Of a DNA stretch of 64,000 bases, positions 46,525 through 54,484 are shown piece after piece; position 1 is the first letter of the stretch; each line of letters opens with the position of its first letter. The position numbers and the translations under genes were made by a program. The notes beneath the pieces were generated by a model. It did not search any database, had not been told where the DNA came from, and saw only the letters and a program-made list of their open reading frames with translations. Source of the DNA: an uncultured Myroides sp. (GTDB taxonomy: Bacteria > Bacteroidota > Bacteroidia > Flavobacteriales > Flavobacteriaceae); assembly GCA_913777665.1 (NCBI GenBank), contig CAJYTF010000017.1, forward strand, positions 1 through 64,000, in the 5' to 3' direction.

Positions 46525-47076
46525 ATGAAGAAAATTGCATTATTCTTTTTGTTTATGACTATTGCAGCGTGTTCATCGGAATCTTTATCGGTTAAACAGG
46601 CTACAAACCTGATTAAAACGCATACTGAGAAATATACTTATTTCGAAAAAACGACTTTACAGTTAGGCGAACAAAAATACAGCGTTCGAAAAGATTCTGC
46701 TGAATTATCGGTTTTAAGAAATCTGGCATCGCAAGATTTAATCAGTTTGCAAACAATCAAATCACATAAAAAATTACTTTCTAAAGATTCTGTTTTGGTG
46801 GTGAATATCGGTTTAACAACTAAAGCTGCCGATTTTGTAATCGATCAAAAAAAGAATAAAGCCCAAGTGAAAACCTATCTTTTTACCGTTCAGGAAGATT
46901 CCGATGTTCAGTTAGAATTAAACAGTAAAACAAAGGCTACAGCATCTGCAAAGCTTATTAAAACCACAACACCTTTTACCGGTTTAAGTAAAGATAAAAA
47001 CCCCAATGCAGCCTTTATCACTCAAAAATTCATCTTGAAATACAACAAAGAAACCGGTTGGTATGTAGCTAGATAA
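46525..47076 (+). CDS. Hypothetical lipoprotein
   Basis: 183 residues with a lipobox (FMTIAACSSES, Cys 16). The mature part is Lys/Thr-rich with no recognisable family; NLIKTHTEKYTYFEKTTLQLGEQKYSV may form a compact alpha/beta core. Monocistronic between tRNA-Cys and another lipoprotein. Confidence 0.72.
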   Translation: MKKIALFFLFMTIAACSSESLSVKQATNLIKTHTEKYTYFEKTTLQLGEQKYSVRKDSAELSVLRNLASQDLISLQTIKSHKKLLSKDSVLVVNIGLTTKAADFVIDQKKNKAQVKTYLFTVQEDSDVQLELNSKTKATASAKLIKTTTPFTGLSKDKNPNAAFITQKFILKYNKETGWYVAR

Positions 47077-47211
47077 TGAGTTCAATTTTAACAAAAACGT
47101 AATATTTGTTGGTTTACCCGGAAAGGTTTTTTAAAGTGAAAGAGTAAAAAATTCAAATACAATAAAAAGTAATAAGTGTAGTTATATTAAGATAATTTAA
47201 AACATACTATT

Positions 47212-47874
47212 ATGAAAAACTATCTTAAAATTACTACAGTTGTAGCAATGCTGTGTTTAATCTCTTGCGACAAAGAAGATGCTATCAAAGCTGAGCAAGA
47301 AGATTTGTTTAATTTAAAAGTGGGTAGAAATTGGGTTTATAAAAACTACACTAGAGATTCACTCCAAAATTTAAAATTTTCTAATTCCTTTGATTCTGTT
47401 GTCTTAACAGATAAATTTACTTTCGAAAATAAAGAATTTTTTAAAAGTGAAAGATTTTACAAAAATTTGAATGTAGGAAGTTGGGAGAGAAGAGGTGTTA
47501 ATTATATTTATGTTAATTTTAAAGGTCATTTAATAAGTTTTGTAAAAGACCCTAGAGAGAATAATGATCAAAATGAATATACTATTCACCCTGGAACAGA
47601 TAAGGACTTTACATATGAAGAAGAATTTATTGTTGGAGAGAAATCTTATGGAACAGTTGTTTGTAAATTAGAAAATAATCAAAACATAAATGTTGAAGGA
47701 AAAGATTACTTGTCATATCCTTATATTTGGAGGTTACAACCAAATGAAAAAGTAAAAAAAGAACTTGTTTCTGAATACCATTACGCAGAAGGAATTGGTA
47801 TGGTTAAAGAAGTTTTAGCTGCTCTTTCTGGCGATGCTACATGGGAAAGACATCTTGTTTCTTATAAAGACTAG
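47212..47874 (+). CDS. Hypothetical lipoprotein
   Basis: 220 residues with a lipobox (LCLISCDKED, Cys 20). The core is beta-rich with many aromatic residues (NLKVGRNWVYKNYTRDS, SWERRGVNYIYVNFKGHL, YHYAEGIGMVKEVLA), like small immunoglobulin-like surface lipoproteins of Flavobacteria. It ends at a perfect bidirectional terminator before trpS. Function unknown. Confidence 0.72.
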   Translation: MKNYLKITTVVAMLCLISCDKEDAIKAEQEDLFNLKVGRNWVYKNYTRDSLQNLKFSNSFDSVVLTDKFTFENKEFFKSERFYKNLNVGSWERRGVNYIYVNFKGHLISFVKDPRENNDQNEYTIHPGTDKDFTYEEEFIVGEKSYGTVVCKLENNQNINVEGKDYLSYPYIWRLQPNEKVKKELVSEYHYAEGIGMVKEVLAALSGDATWERHLVSYKD

Positions 47875-47881
47875 AAAATAA

Positions 47882-47907
47882 AAACGTCACTCAATTGAGT
47901 GACGTTT
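47882..47907. terminator. Bidirectional terminator, perfect palindrome
   Basis: AAACGTCACTCAA and TTGAGTGACGTTT are exactly complementary, between two convergent genes, followed by ATTTTTAA. Confidence 0.85.
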
Positions 47908-47911
47908 ATTT

Positions 47912-48880
47912 TTAATACCCCAACTTCTCTCTAACTCGGTTCAAGGTTCCGTTTGCAATAACAGCAGCTTTTGCAGCGCCATCTGTCAAGAAACGATCAA
48001 CCTCTTCCAAGTTGTTCATGTAGTAGTTGTATTTTTCGCGTATGTCTTTAAACTTATCGCAAATCAATTCAAACAAAGCTTGTTTTGCATGTCCGTAACC
48101 GTAATTTCCACCTAAATAATTTGCACGCATTTGTTCAGTCTGCTCTGGCGTTGCCAATAACTTGTAAATTGCAAATACGTTGCAGGTATCCGGATTTTTA
48201 GGATCTTCTAACGGAGTAGCATCAGTAACAATTGCCATGATTTGTTTGTGCAGCTTTTTATCGTCTTCAAAAATATTAATGAAGTTGTTACGAGATTTAC
48301 TCATTTTTTCACCATCGGTTCCGGGAACGGTCATAATATCGTCCGAAATTTTTGCATTCGGTAACACGAACGTTTCTCCCATTTGGTTGTTAAAACGCGA
48401 TGCTACATCACGCGTAATTTCCAAATGCTGCAACTGATCTTTACCAACCGGCACAAATTCGGCATCGTACAATAAAATGTCAGCCGCCATCAACATTGGG
48501 TAGGTAAACAACCCGGCGTTCACGTTTTCTAAATAGCTGGCTTTGTCTTTAAACGAATGCGCCAACGTTAAACGCTGAAACGGAAAAAAACAGCTTAAGT
48601 ACCAGGTAAGCTCACAAGTTTGTGGCACGCTTGATTGCTTGTAGAAGGTAACACGATTGGTGTTTAATCCACACGCAAGCCAAGTTGCAGCCACACTATA
48701 GGTATTTTCTTTTAATGTTTTAGCGTCTTTAATCTGTGTTGCCGAATGCAAATCGGCGATAAATAAAAACGTTTCATTTTCAGGATTATTTGCCATTTCA
48801 ATAGCAGGCAAAATAGCTCCTAAAAGATTTCCAAGGTGTGGGGTTCCGGTACTTTGAACTCCTGTTAATACTTTTGCCAT
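47912..48880 (-). CDS. trpS: Tryptophan--tRNA ligase
   Basis: 322 residues of TrpRS class I. HIGH appears as TPHLGNLLGAI, KMSKS as EKMSKSRNN, and the family motif GKDQLQHLEITRDVASRFN is present. Length is typical. A TAAATTTG box lies on the minus strand about 20 bp upstream. Confidence 0.96.
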   Translation of the reverse strand: MAKVLTGVQSTGTPHLGNLLGAILPAIEMANNPENETFLFIADLHSATQIKDAKTLKENTYSVAATWLACGLNTNRVTFYKQSSVPQTCELTWYLSCFFPFQRLTLAHSFKDKASYLENVNAGLFTYPMLMAADILLYDAEFVPVGKDQLQHLEITRDVASRFNNQMGETFVLPNAKISDDIMTVPGTDGEKMSKSRNNFINIFEDDKKLHKQIMAIVTDATPLEDPKNPDTCNVFAIYKLLATPEQTEQMRANYLGGNYGYGHAKQALFELICDKFKDIREKYNYYMNNLEEVDRFLTDGAAKAAVIANGTLNRVREKLGY

Positions 48881-48900
48881 TCTTTAAAATTAAATTTTTA

Positions 48901-48908
48901 CAAATTTA
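48901..48908 (-). promoter_or_regulatory. -7 box for trpS
   Basis: TAAATTTG on the minus strand, 20 bp before the trpS start; -33 unclear. Confidence 0.45.
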
Positions 48909-48973
48909 AAAGTTTATAACGTTAGTTGATAAAATTATTTATTTATTAATTTGCATTGTCTAACAAAAAACAC

Positions 48974-49726
48974 ATGGAATTTTTAAAAAAAGTAGTCTGG
49001 TTTTTTTGGAAACTATGGTTCTATCTCATAATATTAGTGGTAATTCTGCTACTTTCTCCGTTTTTAATAATTTCATTATCAACCGATAAGTTTTACCGTT
49101 TCTTTTTCTTCTTGGCAAGAATTTGGGCTTATGCGGTGTTTTATGGCACAGGTTTTAGAAAATCGATCATAACCAAACAAAAATTCGATCCAAACAAAAG
49201 TTATATGCTTACGGCAAATCATACGTCAATGATGGATATTATGCTGATGCTGATTCTGGTTAAAAATCCGTTTGTTTTTGTAGGAAAGAAAGAATTGGCA
49301 AAGCTGCCTATTTTTGGATATTTCTATAAAAAAGCCTGTATTTTGGTAGATAGATCAAGTGCCGTGAGCCGACAAAAAACCATGATTATGGCGGCAGAAA
49401 AATTAGCAAAAGGTTTAAGTGTTTGTATTTTTCCCGAAGGTGGTGTACCAAATGACGAATCGGTTATTTTAGACGATTTTAAAGACGGTGCCTTTCGTTT
49501 AGCGATTGATTTTGAAATTCCGGTGGTTCCAATGACCTTCGTCGGATTAAAAAAGATGTTTCCTTTTCGATTTTTTGCAGGACATCCGGGAAATGTGCTT
49601 ATTTACCAGCATCCGTTTGTTGAAACCAAAGGATTAAGTCAGCGCGATAAACCCGAACTAAAAGACCAAGTACGTGAATTGATTTTACAACCCTTGTTAA
49701 AGCATGAAGAAAATAATCATTCGTAG
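48974..49726 (+). CDS. plsC: 1-acyl-sn-glycerol-3-phosphate acyltransferase
   Basis: 250 residues from the ATG at 48974; a TTG at 48956 would add six residues. An N-terminal hydrophobic region precedes NHTSMMD and FPEGGVPND, the acceptor and phosphate motifs of PlsC. It acylates lysophosphatidate in phospholipid synthesis. It overlaps the following L,D-transpeptidase gene by 23 bp. Confidence 0.9.
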   Translation: MEFLKKVVWFFWKLWFYLIILVVILLLSPFLIISLSTDKFYRFFFFLARIWAYAVFYGTGFRKSIITKQKFDPNKSYMLTANHTSMMDIMLMLILVKNPFVFVGKKELAKLPIFGYFYKKACILVDRSSAVSRQKTMIMAAEKLAKGLSVCIFPEGGVPNDESVILDDFKDGAFRLAIDFEIPVVPMTFVGLKKMFPFRFFAGHPGNVLIYQHPFVETKGLSQRDKPELKDQVRELILQPLLKHEENNHS

Positions 49727-50321
49727 TTTAATAGCAATTGTTTTATTGGTTGCGGCTGCTTTTTTGATACTTAAATTCGTTCGACCACAACACGAAGTTT
49801 CAAAAGAAACAACAATCCGATTTCAATTAAATTCAGATATAGCTAAAGAGTTTCTAAAAGATCATTCTGATTATAATCAAGATGTTGTTTTCTTGGCAGA
49901 TATGGCTATTAAAAGTCGTTACAACCGCTTTTATGTGTACGATGTTAAGAACGACCGTATTTTGCACGAAGGTTTGGTGGCACATGGTAAAGGATCGAAC
50001 ACCGGAACGTACGGCGAATTGCAGTTTAGCAATGTGGAAGGCAGCAATATGACTTCGTTAGGAAACTATAAAGTTGGAGTAGATTATGTAGGCAGATTTG
50101 GAAAATCGTATAAACTGCATGGTTTAGATAAAACCAACGACCAAGCTTTTGAACGTTATGTAGTTTTACACACTTATACGTTTATGCCGCACGAAGAGCA
50201 GTTAGTGCCCATTATTAATAGTGAAGGCTGCCCAATGGTAAGCAACGAAACTTTTAAAATTTTAGAAAAGATTATTGATAACAGTAAAAAACCTATTTTG
50301 TTAAGGATTTATTATAAGTAA
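49704..50321 (+). CDS. Murein L,D-transpeptidase catalytic domain protein
   Basis: 205 residues with an N-terminal membrane anchor (8-24). The catalytic motif INSEGCPMVS carries the nucleophilic Cys of the YkuD_2-type domain, and YVVLHTYTFMPHEEQ provides the His. It makes or remodels 3-3 crosslinks in peptidoglycan. Its stop codon TAA at 50319-50321 is part of the first base pairs of a GC-rich inverted repeat, marking the left edge of the accessory island. Confidence 0.85.
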   Translation: MKKIIIRSLIAIVLLVAAAFLILKFVRPQHEVSKETTIRFQLNSDIAKEFLKDHSDYNQDVVFLADMAIKSRYNRFYVYDVKNDRILHEGLVAHGKGSNTGTYGELQFSNVEGSNMTSLGNYKVGVDYVGRFGKSYKLHGLDKTNDQAFERYVVLHTYTFMPHEEQLVPIINSEGCPMVSNETFKILEKIIDNSKKPILLRIYYK

Positions 50322-50516
50322 CGTTTCGGGGCTTGCCGAAGGCGGGGCAATCGAAGCACAAATGTTGAATTTAGCACCGCAGTTGCAAAACCATTTTTTT
50401 GTTTGCTAATTTACATTTTTCAAAGCAAATAAAAAATGGTTTTTGCGGATACAAAGTACAAAACTTGAACTTTGCACTTAACCCGCTCTTTTGCAAAACC
50501 CATGTTAGCGGTAGTG
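50319..50516 (-). repeat. attC-like imperfect palindrome A
   Basis: The conserved 29-bp segment 50319-50347 begins TAACGTTTCGGGGCTTGCC and ends CGAAGGCGGGG. The distal arm at 50481-50507 (CTCTTTTGCAAAACCC...GTTA) is an imperfect complement, so the whole can fold. Site B repeats the same 29 bp exactly. It overlaps the L,D-transpeptidase stop and begins 6 bp from the PIN gene stop. The design fits the recombination site of an integron cassette. Confidence 0.6.
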
Positions 50517-50521
50517 TTATT

Positions 50522-51017
50522 TTAGAAGCTTTCGCCTATTTCTCTAAACATTTCAATAGGAGATAAATACTTCACTCCAAAATGGATACAAGGTTCAGGG
50601 ATTTTAATTCTATTTCTTCTTTGTGGTTGACTAGTTTCATGCGTCAATAGTTAAATCATTTTTCTTTGCATAAGCTATTAACCAAGGGTCTGCCAAATCA
50701 GTAGCCAAAAATTCATCTTTTGCTGATTGTTGGAAGTGTGTGCTTGAATGAGTCCAAATAGCTATTTGAGAATAAATGTCAACACAAGATGTAGAATCAG
50801 CAAAGAAACTAGTGTTTAATTCATCTACACACCAAATTGAAAGTTGGTCAGGATTATTGGTATCACAAAGTTCTTTTTTTACTTTATCAATGCTAATAAT
50901 TATTCCTTTATTAGATAATTCTAATATTTTATTCCAGAAACTAGGAACTACATCGAATGGATAATGCATTCGATGTGCTTGAATAAAAATATTACTATCT
51001 AATAAATACTTTGCCAC
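50522..51017 (-). pseudogene. DUF4411 PIN-domain toxin gene, frameshifted near its 3' end
   Basis: The intact frame 50637-51017 (GTG start, 126 residues) opens with AKYLLDSNIFIQAH, a PIN-domain start with D7, and includes TDLADPWLIAYAKKNDLTI with the second acidic site. It then ends abruptly after DLTIDA. A shifted frame continues as THETSQPQRRNRIKIPEPC..HFGVKYLSPIEMFREI to a stop at 50522, the expected DUF4411 tail. A loss of two bases near 50644 explains it. The gene overlaps the ImmA/IrrE-type gene (TAGTG), so the pair looks like a toxin-antitoxin unit, perhaps inactivated. Confidence 0.75.
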
Positions 51018-52150
51018 TAATATAAAAATTCGTTAATAAATTTGTTGTATGTTTCTCCTTTCATATTTGTCAATTTATACGCATCACGATACAATAGTTT
51101 ATTTTCTTTAACCGCATTATTAACAAATGCTGCAAAACGTAAACTAATTCTTTTCTTTGTTGTGGCATAAAAATCACCCCCAGAACTTTGTCTGTCTTTT
51201 CTTTCCTTTACTTCGTTCATATATTCGTTATAAAACTGAATAAATTGAGGGAAGGTAATTAATTTCAAATCCAATGCTCGACGTCCAATAACAATAGGAC
51301 TTACTTTAAATATTCTGCTTAAGTATTTGAAGTTTTGACTAGTTTCCCATTTCTTTATGAAATAAATCTCTGGTACTAAAAGTTCTGCCGCAACCTTGTC
51401 GCATAGCAATTCTAAGGGGTCGTCAGCAGGTAATAAATTAGCATTATCAAAACCAGCACTTTCTCCTAACCAGACATGGGCTAATTCGTGTATTATAGTA
51501 AACATTTGTGCTGCTTTTGCATCTGCAGAATTTATAAACAGAAATGGTGCTTTCTTGTTTACTAAAACAAATCCTCTACATTCATTAACATCAATAACTC
51601 TATGTGTATTATTGCCGACAATACCATTGTAAGTAACGATTATACCAGCTTCTTCTATCTTTAGTGTTAAATAGTCAAAAGCTTCTTCCCATTTATTATG
51701 TTTACTTGCCCAATCAAGTTCAAGTTTAAGTACATTTCTAATGTCATTAACAATATCTATGTAATTGTCACTAACATTAAATTTTCCAACGAACTCTAAT
51801 TCTGGAAAATTTAATTCCTCCAAATATTCAGTCAGCCAGTTTTGTCTATCTTGAACTATTTGAATTGTATGAAATACATTAAGACTTACGTTATTTGTAC
51901 TATTTTTTCCTGTTCTGAAAAAAGGTAATGGAATTGTTTCATTTGGCGGTTGTGGTAAAAACATATAGCCAAAAGAAACTTGTACTTTATGTGTGAAGTT
52001 TTCAAGTTGTTTTACAGTAGGAAATTTCTCCCCATTAATCCAGCTTTCAACTGTTGGGTTTTGAGCATAGAATTCATCTAAACTATTACCATTTCGGATA
52101 ATAGCCCACTCGATTAATTCTTTATTTATATTTTCTACTCTAGTACTCAC
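51017..52150 (-). CDS. ImmA/IrrE-type metallopeptidase, putative antitoxin of the DUF4411 pair
   Basis: 377 residues. The N terminus (SWINGEKFPTVKQLENFTHKVQVSFGYMF) resembles a reduced helix-turn-helix. The COG2856 domain has the zinc motif HELAH at 221-225 and ESAGFDN further on. Such proteins often sit beside DUF4411 genes and are read as antitoxins or regulators. It starts 64 bp from site B and is transcribed toward site A. It is not an essential-metabolism gene by context. Confidence 0.8.
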   Translation of the reverse strand: MSTRVENINKELIEWAIIRNGNSLDEFYAQNPTVESWINGEKFPTVKQLENFTHKVQVSFGYMFLPQPPNETIPLPFFRTGKNSTNNVSLNVFHTIQIVQDRQNWLTEYLEELNFPELEFVGKFNVSDNYIDIVNDIRNVLKLELDWASKHNKWEEAFDYLTLKIEEAGIIVTYNGIVGNNTHRVIDVNECRGFVLVNKKAPFLFINSADAKAAQMFTIIHELAHVWLGESAGFDNANLLPADDPLELLCDKVAAELLVPEIYFIKKWETSQNFKYLSRIFKVSPIVIGRRALDLKLITFPQFIQFYNEYMNEVKERKDRQSSGGDFYATTKKRISLRFAAFVNNAVKENKLLYRDAYKLTNMKGETYNKFINEFLY

Positions 52151-52213
52151 GGTACAAATTTAAACATTTTATAAACGTAATTTAATTTTGTGCGTTCAAT
52201 TTAACATTACCGC

Positions 52214-52341
52214 TAACGTTTCGGGGCTTGCCGAAGGCGGGGATTTCTAGCACAAAAGTTCAATAGAAATACTATTGTTGAACTTTGCACAAAAGCTCAA
52301 TCGAAGAACTTTAGCCCCGCTTTTGGCAAACCCTTGTTATG
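52214..52341 (-). repeat. attC-like imperfect palindrome B
   Basis: 52214-52242 is identical to the 29 bp of site A. The distal arm GCCCCGCTTTTGGCAAACCC..GTTATG ends at 52341, 2 bp from the stop of the next cassette gene (52343). An inner pair, AAGTTCAATAG and CTATTGTTGAACTT, is centred near 52273. Sites A and B bracket the ImmA/PIN unit, each following a gene, as attC sites do. Confidence 0.6.
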
Positions 52342-52342
52342 T

Positions 52343-53200
52343 CTAGTTTTTCTTAAACAGTTGTTTTAGTTTATTCAGAAATCCGGTTTCATTTTTTTGT
52401 GACGTTTGGTTAATTGATTTTTCCATTTCAAGCACCATTTCTTTCGCTTTTTCGTTTTCGTTTATGTGAACTCTTTTTGGTTCAGCTATATTTTGTCCAC
52501 TTAGCCTTTCAAAACTTTTTTTAGCAGTCTCAAATATTTTGATTTCACTTTCAGGTCTGTCGTCAACATATGAAATTTCAGGAAATAAACCACTACTAGC
52601 TTTCACAGATTCGGATTCGAAATCATTCATAATACCTTGATAAATTTTCATTGCCGTTTCTGTTTGTTCAACTCTTTCATATGACTGAGCGAATTGTAGC
52701 ATATCTTCTCCAATTTCATATTTTTCCAATAAATTTCCAATTGAATTAGATATTTGTGCTTTTGTAGCTGAAAGATTTGCAATTGGTTTATCTTGATTTT
52801 CAGATTTTTTTAAAAACTCAATGAAATCTTGTAATCTCTGTCTTATAGCTGGATTTACTTTATACAATTCTTCAATGTCAGATAAGTAGACACCTTTGTT
52901 CATTGCAGTTTGTGACATTAGTTGAATAAATCCACCCATTTTGAAAGCTAATTCAACTAAGATATTTAGAAAGCTATCCAGTTTTACTTTGTCCATATTT
53001 GATTTAATGAGAACCTCAAATATTTGTAAGCCTTCTAAAAATTCTTCTTGGTATCTGTCTGCTGAAAAACTTTCTCCATCTATTTCGACCGTTTTGTCAT
53101 TTAAAACGTTCAAAAGATATGAATGTATTTTATATTCAGTTGAATTTTTTAAGGCTTCCTTTAAATCGTCAAATTTATTTTCTTCAATTAAATGTGCCAT
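52343..53200 (-). CDS. Unknown helical cytoplasmic protein (cassette gene)
   Basis: 285 residues with no signal or membrane segment, mainly alpha-helical, with a Glu/Lys tail (NEKAKEMVLEMEKSINQTSQKNETGFLNKLKQLFKKN). No family recognised. It lies between sites C and B, transcribed away from the recombinase, so it has the position of an integron cassette gene. Confidence 0.65.
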   Translation of the reverse strand: MAHLIEENKFDDLKEALKNSTEYKIHSYLLNVLNDKTVEIDGESFSADRYQEEFLEGLQIFEVLIKSNMDKVKLDSFLNILVELAFKMGGFIQLMSQTAMNKGVYLSDIEELYKVNPAIRQRLQDFIEFLKKSENQDKPIANLSATKAQISNSIGNLLEKYEIGEDMLQFAQSYERVEQTETAMKIYQGIMNDFESESVKASSGLFPEISYVDDRPESEIKIFETAKKSFERLSGQNIAEPKRVHINENEKAKEMVLEMEKSINQTSQKNETGFLNKLKQLFKKN

Positions 53201-53230
53201 TGTTTCGTTCGGTTTTAAAATTAGGCATAA

Positions 53231-53361
53231 TAAATCGGGGGCTTTGCGAAGGGATTTTGCTTTTGCAAAACCCTTGTTCTGGGACAGTCCCGAAGGGCTG
53301 TTACAGGCGTAAAGCCCCCGATTTATTCAGGGGAAGCCCGAAGGGATTTCCCTGAACACCC
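53231..53361 (-). repeat. attC-like palindromic region C
   Basis: CTTTTGCAAAACCCTTGTT at 53261-53279 matches the distal arm of sites A and B. An outer perfect pair runs from AATAAATCGGGGGCTTT (53230-53246) to AAAGCCCCCGATTTATT (from 53312). Nested hairpins (CTGGGACAGTCCCGAAGG region, CAGGGGAA/TTTCCCTG) follow. It separates the recombinase end from the cassette gene at 53200. Confidence 0.5.
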
Positions 53362-53484
53362 AAATATACGCAATTATCTGTTTCTTGCATAAAAATTTCG
53401 CATAACAGTAAAAAATGGCATTTTAATGCGAGTAATTTATTGTAATTGCGCATAACTTCTGTAAATTAGTATTTTACAGATATT

Positions 53485-54315
53485 ATGGATAAAAAAATAG
53501 CCCTTTTTGTACAGTTGCTTCAAGTTAAACGCTACAGTACCAGTTCTATAGAAACGTATGTTAATGCATTTCGGCAATTTTTATTGCACTTTGTTAATAC
53601 TGATGTAGATTCACTTAACAAAAAGCAAATAGAACACTATTTAAATTTTATGGTTACCAACCGTAAAATATCAGTGTCGTATCAAAAGCAATTGGTAGCA
53701 GCCATTAAATTTTGGTATCAAGATGTTTTAGGTAAAAAAATGCAGTTAGATTATCTTTATCCAGATCGTGGCGAATTTAAAATTCCGGTTGTTTTTTCGC
53801 AAGCAGAAGTTAAACTTATTCTTGCAAACTGCGAAAATTTAAAACATAAAGCCATTTTGGCAACTGTGTATTCTTGCGGTTTAAGGGTTTCTGAACTAAC
53901 TAACTTAAAAATTACCGATATCGATTCTAATACAATGACCGTTACTATTAGGCAAAGCAAAAATAATAGAGATAGGGTGGTGGTTTTGGCAGAAAAATTG
54001 TTGATTTTATTAAGAGATTATTTTAAAGAATACAAACCAAAAGATTATCTTTTTGAGGGCAGAACTAATGGCAGATATTCCGAACGAAGTGTTCAACAGC
54101 TTTTAAAACAGCTATTAGCAAAATTAAAAATTAATAAACAGGGTTCTGTACACAGTTTAAGGCACAGTTATGCAACACATTTAATAGAGCAAGGTACCGA
54201 TGTGCGTTTTGTAAAGGATCTCTTGGGGCATAAAAGCATTAAAACTACTTTAATTTATACGCATTTAACCGATCCTGCAAAAAGAAAAATTAAAAGCCCG
54301 TTAGATAATCTTTAA
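53485..54315 (+). CDS. Tyrosine recombinase/integrase
   Basis: 276 residues. The SAM-like N-terminal domain (RYSTSSIETYVNAFRQFLLHF) is followed by the catalytic domain with R134 (CGLRVSEL), H223 and R226 (HSLRHSYATHL), H249 (LGHKS) and the nucleophile Y258 (TLIYTH). Short relative to XerC/XerD (about 300) and without the extra patch of IntI. It is divergent from the three palindromic sites and cassette genes. Upstream repeats such as CGCATAAC (53393 and 53446) may be its binding sites. Confidence 0.9.
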   Translation: MDKKIALFVQLLQVKRYSTSSIETYVNAFRQFLLHFVNTDVDSLNKKQIEHYLNFMVTNRKISVSYQKQLVAAIKFWYQDVLGKKMQLDYLYPDRGEFKIPVVFSQAEVKLILANCENLKHKAILATVYSCGLRVSELTNLKITDIDSNTMTVTIRQSKNNRDRVVVLAEKLLILLRDYFKEYKPKDYLFEGRTNGRYSERSVQQLLKQLLAKLKINKQGSVHSLRHSYATHLIEQGTDVRFVKDLLGHKSIKTTLIYTHLTDPAKRKIKSPLDNL

Positions 54316-54334
54316 ACCAAGCTAAAGCTATTAC

Positions 54335-54479
54335 AAAGATCGGGTAGGTAGCAATACAAATCTGGTTAGTAGCAACGCAAATCGGTTACTACAAAATGCA
54401 AATCGGGTGTTACAAAACACAAATCGGGTCAACAAAATGCAAATCGGGTACAACAAAATACGAATAAGGTATAAAGAAG
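54335..54479. repeat. 21-bp degenerate tandem repeat
   Basis: About seven units of roughly 21 bp, of the type GCAAATCGGGTacaacaaaat, directly after the recombinase stop. A minus-strand ORF across it encodes a heptad-like pattern (TRFVLLPTRFAF...), but this only reflects the 21-bp period and is not called a gene. Confidence 0.8.
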
Positions 54480-54484
54480 TGAAA

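Noticed and set aside
53485-54315. Classical integron integrase IntI
   Set aside because: The protein is short and lacks the additional IntI-specific segment before the last His/Arg box, so it is called only a tyrosine recombinase.
54335-54479. CRISPR array
   Set aside because: Units are contiguous 21-bp degenerate repeats without spacers, and no cas genes are present.
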